A DNA stretch of 64,000 nt, from positions 744,001 to 808,000 of the forward strand of contig NZ_FRBL01000001.1 of NCBI RefSeq assembly GCF_900142605.1. The letters are read 5' to 3'. Positions 41,896-51,320 of this stretch are shown here, piece after piece. The stretch is from Chitinophaga jiangningensis (lineage in GTDB: Bacteria > Bacteroidota > Bacteroidia > Chitinophagales > Chitinophagaceae). The notes under the pieces are model-generated. The model was not told the origin of the DNA, searched no databases, and saw only the letters and a list, made by a program, of their open reading frames with translations. The position numbers and the translations under genes were made by a program. Each line of letters begins with the position of its first letter. Positions within the stretch are counted from its first letter, which is position 1.

Positions 41896-44244
41896 TTATG
41901 CAAACTCCACTTCTTTCTCCCTTGATTCCGAAAATCCGGCTACATCATTTAATGCGTCAGCTTTGAAAACGATGGTTATGCTGGTTCCCTGCTCAACCTG
42001 AAAGCTAATAGCCGCATCAATATCCTCACTTAATCCCTTTATTAACCGCAAGCCCATAGACTCGGGTTCAACTTCCTGATCAAATGCGGGCATTCCAATC
42101 CCATCATCCATAATTTGCAAAGTGATCAGGTCGTGGTCATTCTTCATAAAAATGGAGATTTCCCCATTCCTATTGTCGGGAAAGGCATATTTGATGGAGT
42201 TGGTCACCGCTTCGTTCAAAATCAAGCCTAATGGGATGGCTTGCGAAAGCGTCAGTTCGACAGGATCGATATTCAGTTTGAACTTTATTTGTTTAGCAAC
42301 TCCAAAACTATCCTTTAGGGATTCCATCAGTTCAGGAATATATTCGGCCATGTCGATTGTTTTAATGTCGTCTGACTGATAAAGTTTCTCATGGATCAGT
42401 GACATGGCGTATATGCGGTTCTGGCTGTTTTCTACCGCTTCCAGCGCGTCATTTTCAAGATTACGGGCCTGCGCCTCCAGCAAACATATCACCGTATGCA
42501 GGTTATTTTTTACGCGGTGGTGAACTTCCTTCAGTAGCCAGTCCTTTTCTTTGAGCAGATGTTGCAGTGTAGCATTCTGGCGGTTAATCTGTTGTTGTTT
42601 GGCCAGCAATTGCAGATTGGTCTTTTGCTTTGCGCGGTATGATTTATAACCTATTCCTGATAACAGCAGCAATAGGACTATTCCGCCAATAGTAATATTT
42701 TTCTGCAGACTAACTTTGTCTAACTGAGCCTTCTGGGCGACTTCTTTACTATGCAGTTCTTTTATAGCCAGTTCCTTTTGCGTGGTCTGGTATTGTACAT
42801 GCAATTCTGCAATCTGTTTATCCTTATTAGCCGTAAAAATTGAATCTTTAAGCTCGTCCCGCCGTTCCAGGTTTTTTATGGCTCCCCGATAATCGCCCCT
42901 GGCGAGCAGGTACTTATATAAACCGGAATACAGCGTTACCAGCATACCAGGCTGCACAGGCGTTATGCTATTTTTAACGAGAATTTCAGCATTGTTAAAG
43001 TATTTTCCCGCCTCATCCAAATTACCAGACCTTTGATAAATGTCGGCCATTTCTGTATAGCACATCAATAACACGGGATTGTGGATTGCCTCACTGTGAT
43101 AATTGTTTTTCAGATCCATGGCTAATAACTTCTTATAGTATGAAAGCGCTACCTCGTATTGGTTAGCTTTTGTGTAATAAAGTCCTGATATCCGATAGAG
43201 ATATACTCTTTGATCATAAGTAATGGTTGATTCCTGCTTTAGAACGCTTTCCAAAACTCGACGTGCTTCCTCTAATCTGTCCAATCTTAATAATATTTGA
43301 ATCTGGCCACATACATCCGGAAAATTCGGGTGCTCGACAGTCGCCGCTTTCCTTTGCCATTCCAGTGCCTCTTCAAATTTTCCGTTAGTAAAGTACGATT
43401 TAGCGATACTGCCATAGAAATGTGCGGACCAGCCAGTATCACCATGTACTTTCATATTTTCCAGGGCTTTCAGGCAGTAAGCGATGGACCGGTTATAATT
43501 TCCCCTATCGTACTCCAGGTACTGTAGCATCTCATATGTCGGATGTAGTATATTATACCCTAACTTCTGATATTGCGCCAACACCTCCTGCAACTCTTTT
43601 TCAGCTATGTCAAACTGCTTTCTTCTCATCTGAATACCGGCAATACCCCGTAAAGCATCGTTTGCATTAATCTGGTCATTCGTTTGCAGAAACAGGGATC
43701 GGGCATGCTGGTAATAATCTAATCTGTCCTGCATTTCGGCGTCTGAAATAGTATTCTCATAAAGTTTGGCTAATTCATGCCAGGCTTTGCCTTCCTTTTG
43801 CTTATCCCCTGTATTGTGATAATAGGCTATAACATCCATGAAGGATTGAATAAACCGCTTCTTGTCGCCCGCTTCGAAGTAGTAAGTACCTATCATTGTA
43901 ATGGCTTTATACTTCCAGTCATTTTCCCCGAGCTTAATGCTTAATTGCAGGGCCTCGTTAAAAAAGCTCAGGGCGCTGTCCAGGTCATTTTTGAACTCAC
44001 CAGGTTTATAAAGATGATATTTTCCCATCTTTATCTGGAGACTTATTCTGTTAGTATCCGGCTTACTGGCTTTAAGTTGTGGAAGCAACTCCTGAGGATG
44101 TAGTTCTGAAAAATTCTGGGCTGCGACATACGACACAGATAAAACCGGTAGTAGGCAGCACAAAATCAGCACCGGCAATTTGGATAAAGTACCTTTAATC
44201 AGGAGAGTAAAGTAATGGGGGATCGTTTGAGCAATCTTGCACAT
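41896..44244 (-). CDS. TPR sensor histidine kinase (HisKA_2/HATPase_c)
   Basis: A 782-aa protein. The N-terminus has a hydrophobic signal/anchor segment (~residues 20-42). A long TPR array follows to about residue 480, with repeated A..Y..AL..W-like units. A membrane helix (ITIGGIVLLLLLSGIGY) and a coiled linker precede the HisKA_2-type dimerisation motif KEVHHRVKNNL with the phospho-accepting His, then the ATPase domain with NEAVTNSIKYAFPD, MDDGIGMP and GLRLIKGL. It is the first host gene beyond the prophage and has no adjacent response regulator. Confidence 0.88.
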   Translation of the reverse strand: MCKIAQTIPHYFTLLIKGTLSKLPVLILCCLLPVLSVSYVAAQNFSELHPQELLPQLKASKPDTNRISLQIKMGKYHLYKPGEFKNDLDSALSFFNEALQLSIKLGENDWKYKAITMIGTYYFEAGDKKRFIQSFMDVIAYYHNTGDKQKEGKAWHELAKLYENTISDAEMQDRLDYYQHARSLFLQTNDQINANDALRGIAGIQMRRKQFDIAEKELQEVLAQYQKLGYNILHPTYEMLQYLEYDRGNYNRSIAYCLKALENMKVHGDTGWSAHFYGSIAKSYFTNGKFEEALEWQRKAATVEHPNFPDVCGQIQILLRLDRLEEARRVLESVLKQESTITYDQRVYLYRISGLYYTKANQYEVALSYYKKLLAMDLKNNYHSEAIHNPVLLMCYTEMADIYQRSGNLDEAGKYFNNAEILVKNSITPVQPGMLVTLYSGLYKYLLARGDYRGAIKNLERRDELKDSIFTANKDKQIAELHVQYQTTQKELAIKELHSKEVAQKAQLDKVSLQKNITIGGIVLLLLLSGIGYKSYRAKQKTNLQLLAKQQQINRQNATLQHLLKEKDWLLKEVHHRVKNNLHTVICLLEAQARNLENDALEAVENSQNRIYAMSLIHEKLYQSDDIKTIDMAEYIPELMESLKDSFGVAKQIKFKLNIDPVELTLSQAIPLGLILNEAVTNSIKYAFPDNRNGEISIFMKNDHDLITLQIMDDGIGMPAFDQEVEPESMGLRLIKGLSEDIDAAISFQVEQGTSITIVFKADALNDVAGFSESREKEVEFA

Positions 44245-44604
44245 GGGTAAAGATAGTTGATATCGTAAAAGCTAATAATTTGAATATAAAGCCCAGGATT
44301 GAGTCCTGTTTCACAAAAGACAATCCTATTAGTTGGTAAACTTGCTTTAGCTATCGATCAGGCTGAATGAAGGGCAATTAAGTGCCCGATTTAAATTTCG
44401 GCTTTTTTGTTTAAAAAAACAATCCGTGCGTTTTCATTACCCTGCTATAGATGACGATATCATTTCGTTGTTACGCTATATTTTCTTATCTAGATATCAC
44501 AGTTGAGGTTGTATAATTGTCAAGTTTCAAATCAGGTATTGTAAAGGCTATATAAGCAACAAGCCACCGTTAGCAGGCGGTTTGTTGCTTAACATTACTA
44601 TTAT
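44245..44604. other. Intergenic region with terminator hairpin
   Basis: About 360 bases between the sensor kinase and the hydrolase gene. A 12-bp stem with one G-U pair (44554-44565 with 44579-44590) lies 15 bases beyond the stop of the leftward hydrolase gene, a likely terminator. Otherwise AT-rich; the upstream region of the sensor kinase presumably lies here but no promoter box was recognised. Confidence 0.5.
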
Positions 44605-45243
44605 TTAGGCTTCAGGCAGTGCTGCGGGCAATGCTTGCACCAGTTCACCCGTCGTTAGTATAGCATGCGCAAAAGTAGGTCCATTCAATACATGAGCAGC
44701 ATGCATCATTTCCGGCGTATAGGCAGCTGTCGCGTCTTTCACCAGCGTTACATGGTATCCCAGTTCCATAGCAAAACGGCAGGTACTTTCTACACAGGTA
44801 TTAGCCAGTAATCCAACAGCGATCACGTGGGTGATACCCCGTTGTTTAAGCAGCATGTCCAGATCTGTATTAGCGAAGCCGCTTTGTGCCCAATGTTCTT
44901 TGGCCACAATATCACCCTCCTGCGGCGCAAAATCAGGGTGCCATTCGCCACCCCAGGTACCTTTTGCAAAGGAATGGCGGCTCATGATACCTACCTGGGT
45001 TGGATTGGGAAACTTCCAGTATTGGTAGTCTGTTGGTTCCCACCGTTTATGTGGTACTATAAAAATTTGGATACCGGCTTGCCTGATAGCTTTAACAATG
45101 GTCCGGAGGTTATTAAGTAAGTTATTACTCTCGGCTACACCCTTAACCCTTGGCCACACCTTTCCGCCCTCTGACAAAAAATCGTTGTAAGGGTCGATAA
45201 ACATCAACGCGGTTGTTTCGCGTATATAGGTTTGAGTTTCCAT
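44605..45243 (-). CDS. Isochorismatase-family cysteine hydrolase
   Basis: A 212-aa protein with the family triad: Asp17 (FIDPYND), Lys115 (AKEHWAQSG) and the nucleophile Cys150 (ANTCVEST). This family hydrolyses amides, isochorismate or nicotinamide-like substrates; the substrate here is not predictable. It is the last gene (downstream end) of the leftward catabolic block. Length is ordinary for the family. Confidence 0.85.
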   Translation of the reverse strand: METQTYIRETTALMFIDPYNDFLSEGGKVWPRVKGVAESNNLLNNLRTIVKAIRQAGIQIFIVPHKRWEPTDYQYWKFPNPTQVGIMSRHSFAKGTWGGEWHPDFAPQEGDIVAKEHWAQSGFANTDLDMLLKQRGITHVIAVGLLANTCVESTCRFAMELGYHVTLVKDATAAYTPEMMHAAHVLNGPTFAHAILTTGELVQALPAALPEA

Positions 45244-45269
45244 TTTTTTAAATTTAATTAAGGCCCTTA

Positions 45270-45797
45270 TTAACTTCTTAAAGCATGCCGTTCGATGCTT
45301 TTGGCGAACAACGGTGTTTCACTTTGATTATGATAGATTGAAACAGGTTGACGCTGTGTTTTAAACAGGTCGAAAGGTATTCCCTGTTTCTCCAAAGCTT
45401 TTAGAAACCCTTCTGTTGGCCTTGAAATTACCCGGTTGGTAAATTTGCAGGTATGGTCATCTACCTTTTCAACGCTTAATTCCCAATGCACTAAAATGTT
45501 AACGCGACCTGTTGGCGTAAATACATCCGATACTGACTCCAGAATCAGGTGTGCAGGTTCCGACAACGTTTCTATGTAATGCTGCACCATTGGGCTACCG
45601 CCTAATACTTCCACGTTAATGGACATTCTTTTTCCTTCTGGCGAGGTGGTAACACCTGCAGCTACATGGGCAGGCGAACATGCCTGGTATTCATTTTCCG
45701 GGAGTGAAAAGCACCATTCGGGAATATTGATCTTTTCTATGGGAGCGTTGATCACAGCGGAAAAGCTGGAATCAACGATAATTTGTTCGTTTTCCAT
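45270..45797 (-). CDS. SRPBCC-like hypothetical protein
   Basis: A 175-aa protein that opens with a strand-rich segment (SSFSAVINAPIEKINIPEWC) and has a long C-terminal helix (EGFLKALEKQGIPFDLFKTQ), a layout seen in START/SRPBCC ligand-binding proteins. No catalytic residues were seen. It lies between the hydrolase and the enoyl-CoA hydratase-like gene with 26-33 base gaps, so it is probably co-transcribed. It may carry a small hydrophobic ligand. Confidence 0.55.
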   Translation of the reverse strand: MENEQIIVDSSFSAVINAPIEKINIPEWCFSLPENEYQACSPAHVAAGVTTSPEGKRMSINVEVLGGSPMVQHYIETLSEPAHLILESVSDVFTPTGRVNILVHWELSVEKVDDHTCKFTNRVISRPTEGFLKALEKQGIPFDLFKTQRQPVSIYHNQSETPLFAKSIERHALRS

Positions 45798-45830
45798 GAT
45801 AACAAAATTTTAAGTTGTGTTTCTAAGATT

Positions 45831-46703
45831 TTATTGTAGTGGCAGGTCGTTATTCTCACCAATCCGGTTTAAATAATCGCCTACGTTATATTCAAAATCG
45901 CTATCCTGCTGAAAACCCCAGCTCCGGAGTTTTTCTATGATGGGCTTTCTTTCCGGCCGGCTGGCAGTCTGTACATACGCCGCCCGCGACTCATACATAT
46001 GTGCTAACTGTGGCCTTGAAGCCCGCTCATTGACGAGAGCTTTAGCTTTCCCGGTTATTACCTGATCAAACTGACTGATACGGAGCGCAAAATTGTGTAC
46101 AAACTCATCCAGCTTGTCATCAGTAATCATCCGGTTGATTAGCCCATAGCGTTCAGCAATGCCGGCACCCAGATCTTCACCACCTACAATGATTTCCAGT
46201 GCACGCGCCCTCCCTACTAAAAGCGGCAGAAATTCCATACTCCCCCCGCCAGGGATTGTGCCCACTGCTACCTCAAACTGACCAAATATTGCCTTGTCGC
46301 TGGCAAAGCGGATATCACAGGCAGCCGCAAACTCAATACCTACTCCACGAGTGCGGCCGCGGATAGCAGCAATTGAAATTACCGGCGACTCATACAGGGC
46401 TACCGCAACATCAAACACCGGCAGGATGCCGGAAGTTGTTTTCCGGGACACAATCTCACCACCTCTGGCGACGTCAAAGTGCGCGATAAAAAAATCCTGT
46501 AGCGCGCTGTCAAATACGATCACCCGCAATTCAGGCGAGGCCTGCATACGCCGCACTACTTCCTCCAGACCAGTCAGTAATTCAGGGCCAAACAAATTAA
46601 GTGGTGGTGCATCGAAGGTTACCTGCCAGTAACCAGGGCTATGACGGGTTAAACGAACCGGGGTACCCTCCAGTTGCTCTGTAATTTTTGGGGGCTCTTT
46701 CAT
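45831..46703 (-). CDS. Enoyl-CoA hydratase/isomerase-family protein
   Basis: A 290-aa crotonase-fold protein. The segment AAIRGRTRGVGIEFAAACDI matches the oxyanion-forming region and VGTIPGGGSMEFLPLLVGRA follows. The first loop segment (FDSALQDFFIAHFDVA) corresponds to the acyl-CoA binding region. The exact reaction (hydratase, isomerase or decarboxylase) cannot be told. The surrounding genes indicate use in breakdown of small aromatic or aliphatic compounds. Confidence 0.8.
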   Translation of the reverse strand: MKEPPKITEQLEGTPVRLTRHSPGYWQVTFDAPPLNLFGPELLTGLEEVVRRMQASPELRVIVFDSALQDFFIAHFDVARGGEIVSRKTTSGILPVFDVAVALYESPVISIAAIRGRTRGVGIEFAAACDIRFASDKAIFGQFEVAVGTIPGGGSMEFLPLLVGRARALEIIVGGEDLGAGIAERYGLINRMITDDKLDEFVHNFALRISQFDQVITGKAKALVNERASRPQLAHMYESRAAYVQTASRPERKPIIEKLRSWGFQQDSDFEYNVGDYLNRIGENNDLPLQ

Positions 46704-46763
46704 CTTTTAAGATTTAAAATTCATATTGTAAAAAACCATTTGATCACCCAAATGCGTAACTCC

Positions 46764-47612
46764 TTAGCCGTGTGCAGCTTCCGTAACGTCCTTCCATTCC
46801 TCGAACTCAGCAAACCGCTTTTCATAGCTTTGCTTTACCAGTGGATAGGCTACTTTACCTAAGAGTAATCTGAGCGGTGGGTTTGTTGAATCAACGAGTT
46901 TAAGAATAGCATTCACCGTGGCTTCGGGCTTACCCCAGGCGTCAGGTGTAAGACTTCCATAAAAAGCTTCTCTCAGCGGCGTATAAACTTCATTTTCTTC
47001 TGTGCGGATAGCAGATGCGCCTGACCAATCTGTGGAATAGCCATTTGGCTCTATTAAAGTAACCCTGATACCAAAAGCTGCTACTTCTGTTGCTAAAGTT
47101 TCACTCAAACCTTCCACTGCAAATTTGGAAGCATTGTATAAACCTAAAACGGGCAGGGTAGCTAACCCCAGCATACTCGATACCTGTAAAATATGACCAG
47201 CTTGCTGTCCGCGCATTACCGGCAATATTGCCTGCGTCATCCATAGTAACCCGAAGAAATTGGTTTCCATTTGATCCCGTGCTTGCGCTTCTGTCGTTTC
47301 TTCGATCGTTCCAAACAAACCATAGCCTGCATTATTGATCAATACATCAATGCGGCCAAATTTTGCTATTACTTTCTGTACCGTTTCAAAGCTTTCCGAC
47401 CTGTTATTGATATCCAACTTTATTGGCAATACAGCATCTCCATACCGGGCAACAAGTTCATCAAGATGTTTAAGCTCCCTTGCGGTCGCTGCAACTTTAT
47501 CACCACGCTTTAAAAACGCTTCAGCCCATAGTTTGCCAAATCCGCGCGAAGCGCCGGTTATTAAAATTACTTTGGGACTTATTGTTGCATCACTATTTTT
47601 TATGGTTTCCAT
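46764..47612 (-). CDS. SDR-family oxidoreductase
   Basis: A 282-aa classical short-chain dehydrogenase. The NAD(P) loop TGASRGFG is at about 19-26, followed by NNAGYG and the active-site Tyr-x3-Lys in LYNASKFA. It reduces or oxidises small carbonyl or hydroxyl substrates. It lies upstream of the enoyl-CoA hydratase-like gene within the same leftward block. Confidence 0.85.
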   Translation of the reverse strand: METIKNSDATISPKVILITGASRGFGKLWAEAFLKRGDKVAATARELKHLDELVARYGDAVLPIKLDINNRSESFETVQKVIAKFGRIDVLINNAGYGLFGTIEETTEAQARDQMETNFFGLLWMTQAILPVMRGQQAGHILQVSSMLGLATLPVLGLYNASKFAVEGLSETLATEVAAFGIRVTLIEPNGYSTDWSGASAIRTEENEVYTPLREAFYGSLTPDAWGKPEATVNAILKLVDSTNPPLRLLLGKVAYPLVKQSYEKRFAEFEEWKDVTEAAHG

Positions 47613-47644
47613 TGACTTGACTTTTAAAATTAAAATTGAGCCTG

Positions 47645-48151
47645 TTAGTGTACATTCTCAGGCTGTTTATTTTTATTCCTCGGATCATCTTCCGGATTTA
47701 CATAACTTATTCCCAAAGGGCCGTTGGCGGTAACTTGTGTTTCATAACTGCCGGATTTCGCCCAATGGAAATGTGGTGTATTTCCAGGCAACACAACAAC
47801 ACTTCCGGGCGGATACGCTGTTAGTTTGGAAGCGTCAAATTTTTCGCCTATGCCGATATAAAAAACACCGGAGATGACTGTATAAATCCTGTTTTCAGGA
47901 TGTATATGCGGGCGCAGTATTACGCCGGCAGGTACCCTCACACGGATAACATATGGGCCGTTTTTTTGGGGTTCACCTACCAGTATAGCAAGGCGCGCCT
48001 CCGGCGGAAATGCAGGGAACGGCGACCATTTAATATTCTCTGAATAGATGTCACCAAACTTATTGTCAGGAAGCCCCTGAGCATGGCTGGTGAATGCTCT
48101 TAGCAATACACAGAGGCAACAGAGCATCAAAAGATTTTTTGTTCTTTTCAT
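47645..48151 (-). CDS. Secreted cupin-domain protein
   Basis: A 168-aa protein with a signal peptide (residues ~1-25) and a cupin fold. The segment GVILRPHIHPENRIYTVISG carries His residues that bind metal (HxH...E), and PGSVVVLPGNTPHFHWAKSG holds the second cupin motif. Such periplasmic cupins bind or oxidise small molecules. It lies between two dehydrogenase-type genes of the block. Confidence 0.8.
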   Translation of the reverse strand: MKRTKNLLMLCCLCVLLRAFTSHAQGLPDNKFGDIYSENIKWSPFPAFPPEARLAILVGEPQKNGPYVIRVRVPAGVILRPHIHPENRIYTVISGVFYIGIGEKFDASKLTAYPPGSVVVLPGNTPHFHWAKSGSYETQVTANGPLGISYVNPEDDPRNKNKQPENVH

Positions 48152-48242
48152 GAGCTAACAATTTTTTCAACAAGAACCTCGGAAAGCGCCCGTTAAGTAT
48201 TAAACTTTAGGTGTGTAGCCGTGCCATTGATAATCATTTTTA

Positions 48243-48935
48243 TCAGGACCTTTCAGCGTAGTTCAGTAAGGTATCGATTGCCAATACTGAGGAGGCCGGA
48301 TTCTGGCCGGTTATCAGCAGACCATCGCGGGTTACAAACGGTTTCCAGTCTTCACCTTTTTGAAAATTTGCGCCTCTTTGCTTTAACATATCTTCCAACA
48401 GAAAAGGCACCACTTCAGTAAGTTCAGCTGTTTCTTCTTCCGTATTGGTAAAAGCGGACACTCTTTTTCCGTCAATCAGCCACAAACCTTCGGGCGTTCT
48501 TGCATATTTCAAAGCCGCAGGAGCATGGCAAACCAGTACTACAGGCTTCCGGTTAAAATAAAATGCTTCAATGAGCTTCACGGAGTCCCTGTCTTCTGAC
48601 AGATCCCACATGGGGCCGTGACCACCAGGATAAAAAATAGCGTCGAAATCTTGTTCTGAAACACTGTTCAGTTTTACCGTATTGCTTAATTTTTGCTGTG
48701 TTTCAGGGTCGCTATAGTACCGCCTGGTAGCCTCAGTTTTGTTTTCGGGCAGGTCACTTTTTGGATCAATTGGTGCTTGCCCACCTTTCGGTGATGCGAT
48801 CACAATCTCTTTACCGAGATCACGTAACTTATAATAAGGTGCCGCAAACTCTTCAATCCATAAACCTGTTTTTTTGCCCGTGTCACCCAACTTATCATGA
48901 GAGGTGACAACGAATAGAACTTTGTTGATTTTCAT
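48243..48935 (-). CDS. DJ-1/PfpI-family protein
   Basis: A 230-aa class I glutamine-amidotransferase-like protein with nucleophile Cys in VVLVCHAPAALK and an upstream DAIFYPGGHGPMWD motif. The N-terminus (KVLFVVTSHDKLG) is the family opening. Members act as glyoxalase-III-like, chaperone or redox enzymes. In this block it may detoxify reactive carbonyls. Length is usual for the Hsp31-like subgroup. Confidence 0.85.
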   Translation of the reverse strand: MKINKVLFVVTSHDKLGDTGKKTGLWIEEFAAPYYKLRDLGKEIVIASPKGGQAPIDPKSDLPENKTEATRRYYSDPETQQKLSNTVKLNSVSEQDFDAIFYPGGHGPMWDLSEDRDSVKLIEAFYFNRKPVVLVCHAPAALKYARTPEGLWLIDGKRVSAFTNTEEETAELTEVVPFLLEDMLKQRGANFQKGEDWKPFVTRDGLLITGQNPASSVLAIDTLLNYAERS

Positions 48936-49019
48936 AATTTTGACATTTTAACTTGATTTTTAGGCAAAGCAATTCCTGTCCGGCTATTTCCCGGCTTTAC
49001 AAATGCTTATGGCTAATTC

Positions 49020-49769
49020 TTATAGTTGTGTTTTTACACCTGCTTTCAGAAATTTCAAACGATTGGCAATTCCCAATGCCGTAAAGGACTGCCCGAGCAT
49101 TTCACCTGTTTCCGTATAGTGTGACCAGCCTTCAAAATGAATAGGGATAATCGTTGCCTCGGGGAAAGCAAAGGCAGTATCTATGGCATCGTTGCTTCCC
49201 ATCGTGACATTGAAAGGCCCCCGTGGCCTGGCGGCACCGGCAAAAATGAATACGTATTTGGGGTTAAATTTTTCGGCGACTTCCTGTACGCCTTCATAGA
49301 ACACGGTATCTCCTGTCAGGTAGATTTGCAGCTCCCGTGTTGCCACAATAAACCCGGTTACGTCACCCGTGAGATGCTCGCTTCCAGCTGGGCCGTGCCT
49401 GGCAGGTGTAGAAGTGATGGTGATACGCTCATCCAGGACGATGGATTCCCATGGAGCCAATCCAACTGCATTGCCTTGTAATCTGTCTGCTCCCACCCTG
49501 GTGGTAAATATTTTCGGTACTGACTTTAGCAATTCCCTCCCTGTATGATCCAGGTTATCTCCATGTTGATCGTGACTCAGCAACACCACGTCAATTTTAC
49601 CGGGATCCACTTCTGCAGGTCCTTCTGTTTTCGAATAGGCAGGCTTACCATTGATGTTAAATACTTCGCCAGCAGGGTCAAGTGTTGGGTCCGTCATAAA
49701 CCTTACGCCCGCTATCTCCAATATGATGGTTGGGCCGCCGAGATAAATAACATTGATTGTGTGCTTCAT
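49020..49769 (-). CDS. Metallo-beta-lactamase-fold hydrolase
   Basis: A 249-aa MBL-fold protein with SHDQHGDNLDHTGR (the metal-binding HxxHGDN variant, as in UlaG-like enzymes) and downstream TSTPARHGPAGS. The start MKHTINVIYLGGPTIILE resembles the usual opening strand of UlaG-type proteins. It has no signal peptide, so it acts in the cytoplasm. The substrate could be a lactone or phosphodiester; not predictable. Confidence 0.8.
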   Translation of the reverse strand: MKHTINVIYLGGPTIILEIAGVRFMTDPTLDPAGEVFNINGKPAYSKTEGPAEVDPGKIDVVLLSHDQHGDNLDHTGRELLKSVPKIFTTRVGADRLQGNAVGLAPWESIVLDERITITSTPARHGPAGSEHLTGDVTGFIVATRELQIYLTGDTVFYEGVQEVAEKFNPKYVFIFAGAARPRGPFNVTMGSNDAIDTAFAFPEATIIPIHFEGWSHYTETGEMLGQSFTALGIANRLKFLKAGVKTQL

Positions 49770-49773
49770 CGTC

Positions 49774-50859
49774 TTAAGCTTTTAAGCGTTCAAAATGGGC
49801 AGTGGTTTCGGTTATTAGCGCATTCATCAGGTCAATGGCTTTGGTATGTTTTAATAGCGGTGCTATCTGACCACCCCAAAATAAGACCATATCCCACTTC
49901 TGCTGTTCAATAGCCGCTTTCCGGATATGCGACATAAATTGTGTTTGCAATGGGAAAGGGAGGAATTCCTTTTCCCGACCTTCAAGGTCACTCGCAATGC
50001 GGCTGATTATCCCTCTGCCCAATCTGCCGGTAAACGCTCTTGATAACATGGTATACTTTGCAGCATCTGAGCGTAACATTTGCTTATGAACAGGTATAGC
50101 GTTCGATTCGTCGGTAGCCAGAAACGCTGTCCCTATCTGGGCTGCATCGGCGCCAAGTGTAAGTGCTGCAGCCACACCTTTACCGTTGGCAATACCACCT
50201 GCGGCTATCACAGGAGTTTTTACCTTTTCTTTGATCAGTTGTAATAATACAAATGTTCCGATAGTGGATGATTCGGCTGAAGCAAGAAAGGAAGGGCGGT
50301 GGCCACCCGCTTCGAAACCTGACGCGATGATAAGGTCAACACCCGCCGCCTCCAGCGCAATAGCCTCATCCAAAGTAGTGGCAGCACCGATGGTAACAAT
50401 GCCCAGCTGATGGCACTGTTCCAATATATCAGCAGATGGAATCCCAAACATAAAGCTAAACACGGGTGGCCGTTCGTACAGGATCACTTCCACCTGGTTT
50501 TCAAAACGGGTTTTGAAAGGTGCAGGCTTTTCCGGCATCGCTATGCCTAACTCATCAAAATAAGGTTTAAACAATTCCTGTGTCCGGATGAACTGATCAT
50601 CCGGAACATCACCACCCACCGCATCAGTATCCGAAACCCAAAGGTTGATATTGAAAGGCCTGTCCATTGCAACCTTAAGCTGACGGATAATATCACTCAA
50701 TTCCTGCGGATGTAGCGTATATGCGCCATATCCACCCAGTCCGCCCGCATTTGATACAACCGATACGAGTTCCACCGACGACAGGCCACCGCCACATGGG
50801 CCCTGGAGAATCGGGTATTCAATACCCAGTATTTTAGCTGCTTTTGTTTGATACCACAT
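49774..50859 (-). CDS. Nitronate monooxygenase-family flavoenzyme
   Basis: A 361-aa TIM-barrel FMN enzyme. The opening EYPILQGPCGGGLSSVELVS and GGLGGYG matches nitronate monooxygenase/2-nitropropane dioxygenase. Phosphate-binding GGIANGKGVAAAL and GADAAQIGTAFL follow. It oxidises propionate-3-nitronate-type toxins or reduces quinones. It starts five bases upstream of the MBL gene, so the two are coupled. Confidence 0.85.
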   Translation of the reverse strand: MWYQTKAAKILGIEYPILQGPCGGGLSSVELVSVVSNAGGLGGYGAYTLHPQELSDIIRQLKVAMDRPFNINLWVSDTDAVGGDVPDDQFIRTQELFKPYFDELGIAMPEKPAPFKTRFENQVEVILYERPPVFSFMFGIPSADILEQCHQLGIVTIGAATTLDEAIALEAAGVDLIIASGFEAGGHRPSFLASAESSTIGTFVLLQLIKEKVKTPVIAAGGIANGKGVAAALTLGADAAQIGTAFLATDESNAIPVHKQMLRSDAAKYTMLSRAFTGRLGRGIISRIASDLEGREKEFLPFPLQTQFMSHIRKAAIEQQKWDMVLFWGGQIAPLLKHTKAIDLMNALITETTAHFERLKA

Positions 50860-50870
50860 AACGCTGCTGT

Positions 50871-51251
50871 TTATTGTGCCATGTCAGTTAACATTTTATT
50901 GACGATAACCCACTTACCATCGATCTTATGAAAAGACAGGAACTCATCATAATTAAAGTCGTACATTTTGACATGAAGCTTAGCGACGGCTATTGAATTG
51001 ACTACATCGATCGTGTGAATGTCGCCCTGGAAAGGTTTACCCGAGTCTTTCACACTCACCCGGTTCATTACAGCATCCAGGTACTCAACGAGCGTTTTGG
51101 CATACGGCACGCCTTTGATATCACCGAACAGTAAAGCCCCCGGATGATACACTTCACGAAGCAGTGCGATATCACCCTCGTAGATGCCTTTCAGATACAG
51201 CTCCTTCAAAGCCCGGGTGATTGCTAATTTATCCTGATTATTAGTTTCCAT
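50871..51251 (-). CDS. NTF2-like small protein
   Basis: A 126-aa protein of the SnoaL/DUF4440 type: an N-terminal helix (AITRALKELYLKGIYEGDIALL) followed by the strands YHPGALLFGDIKGV and AVAKLHVKMYDFNYDEFLSF. These cone-shaped barrels bind small hydrophobic substrates or act as isomerases. Eleven bases separate it from the nitronate monooxygenase gene. Catalytic residues cannot be assigned. Confidence 0.75.
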   Translation of the reverse strand: METNNQDKLAITRALKELYLKGIYEGDIALLREVYHPGALLFGDIKGVPYAKTLVEYLDAVMNRVSVKDSGKPFQGDIHTIDVVNSIAVAKLHVKMYDFNYDEFLSFHKIDGKWVIVNKMLTDMAQ

Positions 51252-51320
51252 ATTATTTTGATTTATGCATTTGGAACGCTAAAATGCTGAACAACAAAGT
51301 CGTTAATAAAACAATTTTCC